From the NCBI RefSeq assembly GCF_003634775.1, contig NZ_RBXB01000004.1, forward strand, positions 86,210-150,209: a stretch of 64,000 nt of DNA, read 5' to 3'. The stretch comes from Chryseobacterium defluvii. Its GTDB lineage: Bacteria; Bacteroidota; Bacteroidia; Flavobacteriales; Weeksellaceae. The notes beneath the pieces are model-generated. The model saw only the letters and a program-made list of their open reading frames with translations, was not told where the DNA came from and ran no database searches. The translations under genes and the position numbers were made by a program. Positions within the stretch are counted from its first letter, which is position 1. The number at the start of each line of letters is the position of its first letter. Of the stretch, positions 13,219-21,690 are shown one piece after another.

Positions 13219-13762
13219 TTTACAGAAAGGACAAAGAGAAAATATAAATGCACCTAAATTTATAGTAGGTTTAGGATGGGATATCAATAATACTTCTACT
13301 GGAACTGCGTTCGATTTGGATGCATCCCTGTTTTTATTGGGGGAAAATAAAAAGTTGGTTTCGGATAGTCATTTTGTTTTTTATAATAATCTTGAGTCGC
13401 CGGATAAGGCTGTGATTCATTCAGGAGATAACTTAACAGGTGACGGAGCAGGAGATGACGAGCAAATTAAGATTGATCTTACTAAAATTGATTCTGCAAT
13501 AAAGGAAATCACCATTGTGGTGACAATTCATGATGCGGATGCCAGAAAACAAAATTTCGGACAGGTAAGAAACTCTTTCATCAGGATTTTTAATCCGGAT
13601 ACCAATGAAGAACTTTTAAAATATGAATTGGATGAGGATTTCTCTATCGAAACAGCTGTAGAATTTGGAAGAATCTACAACAGAAACGGGGAATGGAAAT
13701 TTGAAGCTGTAGGAAGCGGACAAAGAGAAGGACTAGAGAAATTTGTAGAAATCTATCAATAA
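13208..13762 (+). CDS. terD: TerD-family protein
   Basis: A 184-residue TerD domain protein. It opens with INLQKGQREN and a GLGWDI strand, and carries the acidic calcium-binding region HSGDNLTGDGAGDDEQI, then DLTKI and IVVTIHDAD, all in the order usual for TerD. It is cytoplasmic and part of the tellurite, phage and stress resistance system found with TerC. It overlaps the PRTase gene and precedes telA by six bases. A second, divergent TerD is encoded at 15940. Confidence 0.93.
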   Translation: MAINLQKGQRENINAPKFIVGLGWDINNTSTGTAFDLDASLFLLGENKKLVSDSHFVFYNNLESPDKAVIHSGDNLTGDGAGDDEQIKIDLTKIDSAIKEITIVVTIHDADARKQNFGQVRNSFIRIFNPDTNEELLKYELDEDFSIETAVEFGRIYNRNGEWKFEAVGSGQREGLEKFVEIYQ

Positions 13763-13768
13763 TTAATC

Positions 13769-14929
13769 ATGGATAATCAACCCAATCAACCCATTGATCC
13801 ACTTGGATCAATTGAACCTCTTAAAACATTTGAACCCGCTCAGCCAAGCCAGCCTGCTCAAGGTGCTGTTCCGGTTCTTGTAGACAGAGACGGAAATGTA
13901 AACCTTACCCAGATCCAGGAAGAAGAGCGTCAGCGATATGAGGCTCTTGCTAATTCTATTGATGAAACCAATCCGGGATCCATTGTGAATTTTGGTTCGG
14001 ATCTGCAGAAAACACTGGCTAACCAGAGCGACAGCTTCTTAGGAAATGTAAGACGATCAAACTCGGGAGAAGTTGGAGAACTGATCAATAATTTATTGGT
14101 AGAGCTCAACTATGTTGATGTTGATGAATTGAATAACACCAATAAAGTAAAGGGATTTCTGAGCAGATTGCCATTCATGAAAAAAGTAATGACACAGGTG
14201 GAAAATCTTTTTGCGAAATATGATAAGATCGTAAATAATATTGATCAGATTTCACATAAAGTAAACGCCGGGATTATTACTTCTTCTAAAGATAATGCAG
14301 TTTTACAGACGATTTTCGACAGCAATATCAATTCCATCAAACAAATAGAAGATCTTGTGATTGCAGGAAATCTAAGAATGGAAAAAGCCGGGCAGGAACT
14401 TGCCGAAATGGAAGCCAATGCACAGAATTATGCCGATTATCAGATTGCTGATAAAAGGGATTTCATAGCAAGATTAGACAGAAGAATGGCAGATCTTAAA
14501 GTAGTTCGTCTGATCATGATGCAGTCTCTTCCGCAAATCAGGCTGGTGCAAAATAATAATGTTTCCATTGCTGAAAAAGCCCAAACGATTCTTACCACAA
14601 CATTACCGGTTTGGAAAAATCAGCTTTCATTGGCAGTAGCCATGTACAGGCAACAGCAGAATATTGAAATTCAACAGAAAGTATCTTCCACAACAGAAGA
14701 GATTTTAAGAAAGAATGCGGAACGTCTGGGACAGAACTCAAGAAATGTGGCAAAAGCTAATGAACAAACCATTGTATCTGCCGAAACATTGAGAGAAACA
14801 ACCACTATGCTGATCAATACGTTGAATGAAGTGAAACAAATCCAGAAACAAGGTGCAGAAAATAGAAGAAAACTGGATCAGGACCTGCAAACACTGGAAC
14901 ACGAATTAAAAGCAAATATCAGAGGTTAA
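13769..14929 (+). CDS. telA: Toxic anion resistance protein, TelA/KlaA family
   Basis: A 386-residue soluble, mostly alpha-helical protein. Residues 1-35 are a proline- and glutamine-rich tail (PIDPLGSIEPLKTFEPAQPS); residues 60-380 match the TelA family, with LPFMKKVMTQVENLFAKYDK, DKRDFIARLDRRMADL and a long C-terminal coiled coil. TelA proteins accompany TerD proteins; the biochemical function is not known. It is six bases after terD and 12 bases before an unknown gene, in one operon. Confidence 0.9.
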   Translation: MDNQPNQPIDPLGSIEPLKTFEPAQPSQPAQGAVPVLVDRDGNVNLTQIQEEERQRYEALANSIDETNPGSIVNFGSDLQKTLANQSDSFLGNVRRSNSGEVGELINNLLVELNYVDVDELNNTNKVKGFLSRLPFMKKVMTQVENLFAKYDKIVNNIDQISHKVNAGIITSSKDNAVLQTIFDSNINSIKQIEDLVIAGNLRMEKAGQELAEMEANAQNYADYQIADKRDFIARLDRRMADLKVVRLIMMQSLPQIRLVQNNNVSIAEKAQTILTTTLPVWKNQLSLAVAMYRQQQNIEIQQKVSSTTEEILRKNAERLGQNSRNVAKANEQTIVSAETLRETTTMLINTLNEVKQIQKQGAENRRKLDQDLQTLEHELKANIRG

Positions 14930-14941
14930 TACAGTATACAA

Positions 14942-15886
14942 GTGAATGAAGAAGCTGTAAGCATAATGTCTCAAAGCAAAAGAAGATTAACGAAGCTTAA
15001 ACTTCTTTCGAATTTCTTTGAAAATGTTGATATAATATCGATTTATATTAAAACGGATATTATACATAAGTTATTTGAAGAAAACAAGACATTGGATTAT
15101 AATAAGCTGGAGCTTTTTCATCTGCAATATACAGACAGCCTTATAGAGTTGCTGAATAAGATTAAGAAGAAAAAAGAAACGGATCTATTGGCTGTCATCA
15201 ATGAAATTAATGTCAATAACCAGTATATTTCCGCCTTTGAAGAAAAGAAAGTAGATAGTTTTGAAATTGACAGGAAAATGTATAGTGGTACATTTTCCCA
15301 GCATTTGAAGGCATTATATAAAGACCTTACGGAGGATAAATTTACCCTGAACTGGAATGATGTTCTATATTTTCAAAAAAAATATGCGGCAGAGTTTTAC
15401 AGAACAGAAGCGGATGAAACAAAACTGAAATCTCACCCGGTTCCTTCTTATCAGTATCAGGATTATTCCATAGAAAGAAAGTTATTGGGTAAGCTCAATA
15501 TACAGAATTTCAAAGTCCGTTTTGTATGTGGTTTCCGGATCGACAGGAATGAATATGAATTATTCAGAATATTTCAGTCTGACGAACATTTTATATTCAA
15601 CGTTGAAGAGAAAAAACTGTATCTGATTGACGATGAATTGTCTTATCTCAATACTTCGGAAAATGAATCCAATCAGATCTCAATCATCAATCAGCTGAAG
15701 AGAAAAAACGAAGAGCTGGAGGAAACTATCCACGAAAGGAAACGTACACTGCCCGATAAGGTTGATTCCGTTTTGAAGGACTATTTACGGAATCTGGAGA
15801 ATATTGATATCATGAACCAAATATTTGATGTGAATGAAGAAACAAATATTTTGCGTGCCATGCTTAATCTGAATATAAATAATTAA
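14942..15886 (+). CDS. Ter-operon protein of unknown function
   Basis: A 314-residue charged, helix-rich protein without a family I can name. Residues 1-110 and 235-300 are strongly helical with coiled-coil character (QLKRKNEELEETIHERKRTL); the middle (about 165-220) is beta-rich with KVRFVCGFRIDRNEYELFRI. The start is GTG at 14942; an ATG at 14966 (MSQSKRR) is an alternative. It lies tightly between telA and the second terD, so it belongs to the Ter system. Confidence 0.75.
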   Translation: MNEEAVSIMSQSKRRLTKLKLLSNFFENVDIISIYIKTDIIHKLFEENKTLDYNKLELFHLQYTDSLIELLNKIKKKKETDLLAVINEINVNNQYISAFEEKKVDSFEIDRKMYSGTFSQHLKALYKDLTEDKFTLNWNDVLYFQKKYAAEFYRTEADETKLKSHPVPSYQYQDYSIERKLLGKLNIQNFKVRFVCGFRIDRNEYELFRIFQSDEHFIFNVEEKKLYLIDDELSYLNTSENESNQISIINQLKRKNEELEETIHERKRTLPDKVDSVLKDYLRNLENIDIMNQIFDVNEETNILRAMLNLNINN

Positions 15887-15939
15887 TGAAAAGCAAAACA
15901 AATTTTGCCTAAGAAAATAATAATAAAAACATAAAAAAA

Positions 15940-16548
15940 ATGGCTATTAATTTACAAAAAGGTCAAAGAATTAACCTGACAAAAGAAAACGGGACGGCTC
16001 TTACGCAGGCTTGTGTAGGAATAAACTGGGGGGCTATTGAAAAAAAGGGACTCTTTGGAACAAAAAGAGAAGCAGTGGATCTGGATGGAAGCTGTATTTT
16101 ATATGATTCAAACAAAAATGCTACTGAAATAATTTATTTTGGAAACCTGAAATCTAAAAACGGATCTGTAAAACATAGCGGAGATGACTTAACAGGAGAT
16201 GTGAACGGGGATGACGGATTGGATAATGAAGTAATCACGGTAGACTTTAGCCAGCTTGAACCTAATGTAGAGCATGTGGCAATGGTTCTGAACAGCTATA
16301 AAGGACAGGATTTCGGAACAATCCCTTTTGCTTCCATCCGTATTTATGAAGGTTCTCCAACCAATGTAAGGGAAGTTTTTGCAAAATATGATATAGCGAA
16401 TGATGCTTCTTTCAAAGGTCATGTTGCTATGGTAATGGGAGTGTTTTATAAGAGAAACGGAGAATGGAAATTCAACGCTATTGGAGATCCTACTACGGAT
16501 AAAAAATTGCAGGAAACCATTCAGACGGTTCAGCAAAAATATTTGTAA
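15940..16548 (+). CDS. terD: TerD-family protein, second copy
   Basis: A 202-residue TerD domain protein starting INLQKGQRINLTKENG, with GINWGAI and the acidic loop HSGDDLTGDVNGDDGLDNE. It resembles the TerZ/TerX-like side of the family in carrying an extra KKGLFGTKREAVDLDGS segment early on. It shares the first seven residues (MAINLQK) with the other TerD here but diverges afterwards, so the pair is an old duplication. It is followed after 85 bases by terC. Confidence 0.92.
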   Translation: MAINLQKGQRINLTKENGTALTQACVGINWGAIEKKGLFGTKREAVDLDGSCILYDSNKNATEIIYFGNLKSKNGSVKHSGDDLTGDVNGDDGLDNEVITVDFSQLEPNVEHVAMVLNSYKGQDFGTIPFASIRIYEGSPTNVREVFAKYDIANDASFKGHVAMVMGVFYKRNGEWKFNAIGDPTTDKKLQETIQTVQQKYL

Positions 16549-16633
16549 GAATTTATACAATCTAAAATAATGTAAAGTGGCAATATCTGTTATTACAGCT
16601 ATTGCTTTTGTAATATAAATAATAACTATTAAA

Positions 16634-17656
16634 GTGGAACAAAGTCAAAGTATCTTGGATCTGCATCCCGGTTTGGTGTGGGGATTTGCTATAACGGTCG
16701 TCATTATGTTGCTCCTGGATTTAGGGGTTTTCAATAAAAAAAGTCATGAAGTATCTTCTAAAGAAGCCACGATCTGGTCTGTAGTATGGATTTCATTGTC
16801 CATGGTATTTTCAGGAGTTGTTTATTGGGTGTTTAATCAGGCTGAAGGCCATGAGCTTGCCGTGGAGAAATTCACGCAGTATCAGGCTGCCTATTGGATA
16901 GAAAAAGCCCTTTCGGTAGATAATTTATTTGTATTTATTCTGGTTTTCGGGTTCTTTAAAGTTCCCAAACATCTTCACCATAAGGTTTTATTCTGGGGAA
17001 TCATCGGGGCACTGATATTCAGGGCTATCTTTATTTTTGCAGGAATCGGCTTGATTAATCTGACCTATCTGCCTGAGATGAATGTGTTTGGAGAGCCGGT
17101 AAAGATCAATATCGTAATGACCCTTTTCGGATTGTTTTTAGTGTATGCTGGAATCAAATCGTGGGGAGAAGGCCAGGATGATGATAATGAAGACTTTGGA
17201 GATACGCCGGGAGCTAAACTGATCAAAAGCTTCTGGAAAGTTTCCGATAATTATGATGGGGATAAATTTTTCACGGTCCAGAATGGGATCAAAATGGCAA
17301 CCCCTCTTTTGGTAGTCGTAGGAGTTATCGAATTTACGGACGTTCTTTTTGCGGTAGATTCCATTCCGGCGATTTTTGCCATTTCAAATGATCCTTTCAT
17401 CCTTTATACCTCAAATATTTTTGCTATTCTGGGGCTTAGATCTCTATATTTCTTGCTGGCTAACTTTATTCATATGTTTAGCAAGTTGCCGTATGGTCTG
17501 GCTATTATCCTGGCTTTTATCGGGGTTAAAATGTTAATCGCCCCGTGGATTCATATTTCATCGCCAGTTTCGTTAGGAATCGTAGGTGGAGTATTGCTGA
17601 TATCGGTTCTTTTATCGATCATGTTCCCTGAAAAAGTGACAGGAGATAAAGAGTAA
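16634..17656 (+). CDS. terC: TerC-family integral membrane protein
   Basis: A 340-residue inner-membrane protein with about nine hydrophobic segments. Typical TerC motifs are DLGVFNKKSHEVSSKEA (residues 25-41), EKALSVDNLFVFILVF (about 90-105) and FTDVLFAVDSIPAIFAIS, with conserved acidic residues inside membrane helices. TerC proteins confer tellurite resistance and have been linked to metal ion export. The start codon is GTG. The operon ends at the long terminator just downstream. Confidence 0.93.
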   Translation: MEQSQSILDLHPGLVWGFAITVVIMLLLDLGVFNKKSHEVSSKEATIWSVVWISLSMVFSGVVYWVFNQAEGHELAVEKFTQYQAAYWIEKALSVDNLFVFILVFGFFKVPKHLHHKVLFWGIIGALIFRAIFIFAGIGLINLTYLPEMNVFGEPVKINIVMTLFGLFLVYAGIKSWGEGQDDDNEDFGDTPGAKLIKSFWKVSDNYDGDKFFTVQNGIKMATPLLVVVGVIEFTDVLFAVDSIPAIFAISNDPFILYTSNIFAILGLRSLYFLLANFIHMFSKLPYGLAIILAFIGVKMLIAPWIHISSPVSLGIVGGVLLISVLLSIMFPEKVTGDKE

Positions 17657-17670
17657 CGGAAAATAAAATA

Positions 17671-17712
17671 CAAATAAAAAGGCTTTACATTTTTGTAAAG
17701 CCTTTTTATTTG
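17671..17712. terminator. Bidirectional terminator, terC and catalase-like gene
   Basis: A perfect 18-bp hairpin (17671-17688 with 17695-17712), core GGCTTTAC/GTAAAGCC, flanked by A's on the left and T's on the right, serving convergent genes. Confidence 0.93.
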
Positions 17713-18710
17713 TATTTCAAGAGTTTATTGATCTTTAACCTTGTTTGCATGGAGACTTTATAAGCTTCATCGCGGAGCTTCTGTATTTTGCCGACAGGTT
17801 GGAATAAAGATTTGCTTTCAAAAGGATTAAATGATAGCATTTCATTTTCACAGGCATTGGGATTGAGTAAGGAATTCTTTTCGATCTTGATTTCTCCGAC
17901 TTTAATGAAAGGCGAGTTTTTCCATTCAACATTCAGCCGGTTGATCGGCTGATCTTGTATGTTATAGCAAACCTGAATAAAAACTTCTGCAGTATAATTA
18001 TGGGAGGCGAAATATCCGGTCATCGATTCTTTTATGCTCGTTCCTTTTCCAAAATCTTTATCTATGCCTACCGGTTTCAGCTTTATTTTAATCATATTTT
18101 CTCCTAATCGATAAGCACCGACAGAGAAATAGCCAAAGGATAAAATAAAATCTTTCCTCTTACGGATGAATTGCAAAGTATTCTTCATAAAAGACAAGGT
18201 AAAGAAAGATGGGAGAGTTTTCAAACTCTGTATGATCAACGGCAACAGACTGCTCAGTTTTTTAGTCATCAATCTGTTGACGGATGTAAATATTTTCAAA
18301 AAAGTACTTACTGAATTTATTGGAAATAATGGGAAATTAACCAACGGATAATTGGCAAGCGTGCCTCCGGTTTCATCTTTAATTTTTACAGAAAAACCAT
18401 ATGCGGGAATATCTCTTTTATTCCTCTGAATTTTCAGGTGGGCATTAGAAAACCGTATGATAAGATCAAACTTTTCTTTGTCGAAGAAAGATATTAATTC
18501 ATCAGGGATATCTTTATTTACAATGAATTGTCCTTCAGCAACTGCATATGTTTTGGCGTGCGCATTTCTGGTGGCATAATGTACGTCGCTTAAAGAAGAT
18601 GATTGTTCAACAAAATCCGCGATACTTTTTTTATTAATTTCAAGAAGCTTTCTCTCTTCATCTGTTAACTCATCAAAGGCTCTATTATATTTTAAAGCAT
18701 GATCTGTCAT
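17706..18710 (-). CDS. Catalase-related protein
   Basis: A 334-residue protein related to haem catalases but shorter (a classic catalase has about 480). The N-terminal part holds THE distal-side segment RNAHAKTYAVAEGQFIV (about residues 47-63), with a candidate catalytic histidine, followed by DLIIRFSNAHLK and a substrate-side strand YGFSVKIKD. A proximal tyrosine is not obvious in the C-terminal region, so activity as a true catalase is uncertain; related proteins include fatty-hydroperoxide-acting forms. No signal peptide is seen. It is a single gene convergent with terC. Confidence 0.75.
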   Translation of the reverse strand: MTDHALKYNRAFDELTDEERKLLEINKKSIADFVEQSSSLSDVHYATRNAHAKTYAVAEGQFIVNKDIPDELISFFDKEKFDLIIRFSNAHLKIQRNKRDIPAYGFSVKIKDETGGTLANYPLVNFPLFPINSVSTFLKIFTSVNRLMTKKLSSLLPLIIQSLKTLPSFFTLSFMKNTLQFIRKRKDFILSFGYFSVGAYRLGENMIKIKLKPVGIDKDFGKGTSIKESMTGYFASHNYTAEVFIQVCYNIQDQPINRLNVEWKNSPFIKVGEIKIEKNSLLNPNACENEMLSFNPFESKSLFQPVGKIQKLRDEAYKVSMQTRLKINKLLKYK

Positions 18711-18812
18711 ATATTTTTCAATTCAATTATAAAGCCAAATATAACTTTTGAATATTAATAGACAGTTAACTGTAGTTTATCGAAATTGTTAACATAACGT
18801 GGTTCTAATGAA

Positions 18813-18820
18813 TACTTTTG
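18813..18820 (+). promoter_or_regulatory. -7 box of the DoxX-like gene
   Basis: TACTTTTG matches TAnnTTTG, with a TTG at 18786-18788. It lies 21 bases before the ATG at 18842 and shows that a TTG start at 18818 is not the real one. Confidence 0.6.
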
Positions 18821-18841
18821 AATAATGAAATCTTATTATTT

Positions 18842-19237
18842 ATGGAGAATACAATTTTACTAAGGTTTTCATTGGCTTTCATATTGATTATGCATAGTGT
18901 ACCCTCTATCATAAGTGGTGATATCAACAGTTTTGGAAAAGATTACCTGGATGGTATAGGATTTTCTCCATGGGGGATTTATTTGGCCTGGACAATCAAA
19001 TTAATCCATCTTTTTTCAGTGATTCCTTTATTGGCAAATAGATTCTTAAAAGTTACGGCAATTGCCAATATCATGATTTTCATAGTCGGTATTATATTGA
19101 TACATGGTAAGGAGGGCTGGTTTGTAGTTGGCGGAGGCAGAAATGGTGTTGAGTTCAGTTTCCTTCTTATCATGTGTTTCCTGAGTATTGCATTCCCGAA
19201 AGGGCCTCTTCATTTCAGAAAAAAGAATGTTTTGTAG
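18842..19237 (+). CDS. DoxX-like small membrane protein
   Basis: A 131-residue protein with four predicted membrane helices (residues about 5-25, 45-65, 72-92, 105-123). The pattern, including GIYLAWTIKLIHLFSVIPLL, fits the DoxX/DUF family of quinone-linked or stress-related membrane proteins. The start at the ATG at 18842 is preferred since the longer frame would begin inside the -7 box. A terminator follows at 19294. Confidence 0.75.
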   Translation: MENTILLRFSLAFILIMHSVPSIISGDINSFGKDYLDGIGFSPWGIYLAWTIKLIHLFSVIPLLANRFLKVTAIANIMIFIVGIILIHGKEGWFVVGGGRNGVEFSFLLIMCFLSIAFPKGPLHFRKKNVL

Positions 19238-19293
19238 ATGATAACAGACTGTTAGTAGATTTTTAGGATATAACATTCTATGAATGAAGAATT

Positions 19294-19323
19294 TTGCTCC
19301 ATCATAATTGGAGCAATTTTTTT
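19294..19323 (+). terminator. Terminator after the DoxX-like gene
   Basis: TTGCTCCA (19294-19301) / TGGAGCAA (19309-19316) with a seven-base loop, then TTTTTTT. The next gene starts at 19335, so its promoter must lie very close or it depends on readthrough. Confidence 0.88.
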
Positions 19324-19334
19324 AGCTTTATCCA

Positions 19335-20396
19335 ATGAATACCCATCAATTAAAACATCATATCTATTTTTGGATATTTTATTTCCTGTTAGAGATCCAC
19401 GCAGAGTTTGCCTACCTTTTGGAAGCACTTAAGCAATTGTCTCTCTCAAAACCGGTGATATTTTATTACTCGGTATTATCTGAGTTTTGTTTTTTGTTCT
19501 CGGAGATCCCATGTTTTTATCTTTTTCTGGCTATTGCCGATGGGAAATTCTCCATATTTAATTCGGTATGGAAAAAAATTGCGGCAACAATACTCGTTAT
19601 TATTGTAGGAATCATATTATTCAGGCTGATTTGTCACGATTTTGTTTATCCTGTTATTTATGGAATTGAAGAAGATATTTCCAGATTTTCCCAATTCGGA
19701 ATTTTCAATGCGGTGATGAATATTATTTTTGCCATTGCTCTTGGATTTGGTTTTGAGAAATCCAGACAGCAAATAGAGCTTCAAAAACACCTTAATGATA
19801 TTAAAACTGAAAAATACCATAATGAAATTAAATTTCTAAAAGCCCAGATCAACCCGCATTTTCTTTTCAATACACTTAATAATATTTATGGGCTTTCCTT
19901 GAAAAAAGCAGATGAAACACCGGATATTATTCTGAAACTCTCTAAAATGATGCGGTTTAATATCTATGAATCCACTCATAATATCCCCATATCAAAGGAT
20001 ATTGATAATATGAAAGATTTTCTGGATATTCAAAAATTGAGATATAGAAATCTTGATCTGAGATGTACAGAAGAAATTGACAATCCTTCTCAGGAAATTT
20101 CCCCTCTTATTTTATTACAGTTTATAGAAAATGCTTTTAAACATGGTGCATCAGAAAGCTTACAAGGAGCATATATTTATATTGATATAAAGCTTAAAAA
20201 CGGAACCTTGCTATTTACCGTTGAAAACTCCAAAGAAACCCATATAAAAGAAACCACCAAAATAGGAATGACCAATATAAAAAGGCAATTGGAGATTTTA
20301 TATCCGGATCATTCATTGATCATTGATAACCGGAATGAAAAATATTCAGTCGTTTTGAAAATACACTTTACTCATGGAACTACAGAAAAAATATAA
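19335..20396 (+). CDS. LytS/YpdA-type sensor histidine kinase
   Basis: A 353-residue membrane kinase. Four hydrophobic segments fill residues 10-145, followed by a short coiled linker and the His_kinase domain with KAQINPHFLFNTLNNIYGL (phosphoacceptor H near residue 175). The ATPase part has LQFIENAFKHGA (N box) and IGMTNIKRQL (G box). It has no large extracellular sensor domain, so it probably senses membrane or small-molecule cues. Its stop overlaps the downstream LytTR regulator start by 23 bases, the signature of a coupled two-component pair. Confidence 0.9.
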   Translation: MNTHQLKHHIYFWIFYFLLEIHAEFAYLLEALKQLSLSKPVIFYYSVLSEFCFLFSEIPCFYLFLAIADGKFSIFNSVWKKIAATILVIIVGIILFRLICHDFVYPVIYGIEEDISRFSQFGIFNAVMNIIFAIALGFGFEKSRQQIELQKHLNDIKTEKYHNEIKFLKAQINPHFLFNTLNNIYGLSLKKADETPDIILKLSKMMRFNIYESTHNIPISKDIDNMKDFLDIQKLRYRNLDLRCTEEIDNPSQEISPLILLQFIENAFKHGASESLQGAYIYIDIKLKNGTLLFTVENSKETHIKETTKIGMTNIKRQLEILYPDHSLIIDNRNEKYSVVLKIHFTHGTTEKI

Positions 20397-21078
20397 TTGT
20401 CTTATTGTAGAAGACGAGCCCATTGCAGCAGAAATTATTGAGAATTATATCCTACGGAATGATGATTTCAGGATCATAGGAAAATGTTCGGATGCAGTTC
20501 ATGCTGCCAATTTATTATCATTCAATAAACCTGATCTTCTGTTTTTGGATATGAATCTTCCCGTGATAAAAGGTTTTGACTTTTTAAAAAAATTAAATGA
20601 TCCACCATTTACCATTGTCACTACAGCCTATCAGGAATATGCATTGGAAGGTTATGATTTTGATATTGTGGATTATTTGATGAAACCCGTTTCTTATGAA
20701 CGCTTCCAGACAGCACTTAATAAATTCAGACACTTGGCGAAAGCTGAAGAAGCATTGTTGGAAGCAACTCACAGTGACTATATTTTTCTTACCATCAGAA
20801 AAAAACAGTTTAAAATTTACCTTGAGGATATATATTATATTGAAAGCTTTCGGGAATATATTACTGTACACACAAAGAAAGAATCCATCACGGTAAAAAT
20901 GCCGATCAGCAAAATGGAAAATATGTTGAGTCCCTCCGGATTTATACGCATTCATAAATCCTATATTGTTTCCTTAAAAAAAATTGAAGGCTTTTCTGCG
21001 GCGGAAATAATAATCAATAATAAAAAACTGCCAATAGGAAGAACCTATAAAAACATCATAAAGGAAATTAAAATCTAA
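20374..21078 (+). CDS. LytTR-family response regulator
   Basis: A 234-residue response regulator. The receiver domain (residues 1-120) has CLIVEDEP, phosphoacceptor Asp in LLFLDMNLP, VTTAYQEYA and the MKPVS lysine. Residues 135-230 form a LytTR DNA-binding domain with IYYIESFREYITVHT and FIRIHKSYIVS. It works with the kinase gene it overlaps. Its targets are unknown; the FKBP gene 38 bases downstream has its own -7 box. Confidence 0.92.
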   Translation: MELQKKYNCLIVEDEPIAAEIIENYILRNDDFRIIGKCSDAVHAANLLSFNKPDLLFLDMNLPVIKGFDFLKKLNDPPFTIVTTAYQEYALEGYDFDIVDYLMKPVSYERFQTALNKFRHLAKAEEALLEATHSDYIFLTIRKKQFKIYLEDIYYIESFREYITVHTKKESITVKMPISKMENMLSPSGFIRIHKSYIVSLKKIEGFSAAEIIINNKKLPIGRTYKNIIKEIKI

Positions 21079-21093
21079 ATGTATTTTTAAGCT

Positions 21094-21101
21094 TATCTTT
21101 G
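21094..21101 (+). promoter_or_regulatory. -7 box of the FKBP gene
   Basis: TATCTTTG matches TAnnTTTG and lies 15 bases before the ATG at 21117, giving a very short leader. Confidence 0.55.
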
Positions 21102-21116
21102 TAAAAATATTTAACA

Positions 21117-21551
21117 ATGGGAGTATCAGATTTGTTAGCCAAACGTAAAAAAGAACAGGCCGAAAAAAACCTTAATGAAGGAAAAGCCTATATGGAAGAA
21201 TATGGCAAAAGAGAAAGCGTGGTACAGCTGCCAAGCGGTTTGCAATATGAAATAATTACTGAAGGAGACGGTCCAAAACCCGGTCCAAAATCCACTGTAA
21301 AATGCCACTATCACGGAACAACCATTGCCGGAAAAATTTTCGATAGCTCTGTAAAAAAAGGCACACCTGCATCTTTTCCTTTAAACAGAGTGATCGAAGG
21401 ATGGACGGAAGCTCTTCAACTTATGCCTGTTGGAAGTAAGTGGAGACTTATTATTCCTCCGCATTTAGCCTATGGAGATCAGCAAATCAGCAAAGAAATC
21501 GGGCCCAACAGTACTCTGGTTTTTGAAGTGGAATTATTAGATATAAAATAA
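21117..21551 (+). CDS. FKBP-type peptidyl-prolyl isomerase
   Basis: A 144-residue cytoplasmic isomerase. After a charged N-terminal helix (residues 5-35) comes a single FKBP domain: TVKCHYHGTTIAGKIFDSS, then VIEGWTEALQLMPVGSKWRL and IPPHLAYGDQ, which carry the residues lining the proline pocket. This size and architecture resemble FkpA/Mip-type proteins without signal peptide or dimerisation extension. It catalyses cis-trans isomerisation of prolyl bonds. It ends at a strong terminator. Confidence 0.93.
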   Translation: MGVSDLLAKRKKEQAEKNLNEGKAYMEEYGKRESVVQLPSGLQYEIITEGDGPKPGPKSTVKCHYHGTTIAGKIFDSSVKKGTPASFPLNRVIEGWTEALQLMPVGSKWRLIIPPHLAYGDQQISKEIGPNSTLVFEVELLDIK

Positions 21552-21575
21552 GAATTGCCTTAAATATAGCTTAAA

Positions 21576-21606
21576 AACTGGCCTGAACTCAGGCCAGTTT
21601 TTTTAT
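21576..21606 (+). terminator. Terminator after the FKBP gene
   Basis: CTGGCCTGA-AC-TCAGGCCAG stem flanked by A's and T's, ending in TTTTTTT. Confidence 0.92.
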
Positions 21607-21690
21607 TTGTACTATATTAGTATAATGAATTGACAAAGCTTTTGCTTTTATGATGATTTATGATCATCCATGTAAACAAAATCAGATTGA

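Noticed and set aside
19335..21078. Regulation of the nearby FKBP gene by the LytTR pair
   Set aside because: The FKBP gene has its own -7 box, and no LytTR-type direct repeat was seen before it; the link is only adjacency.
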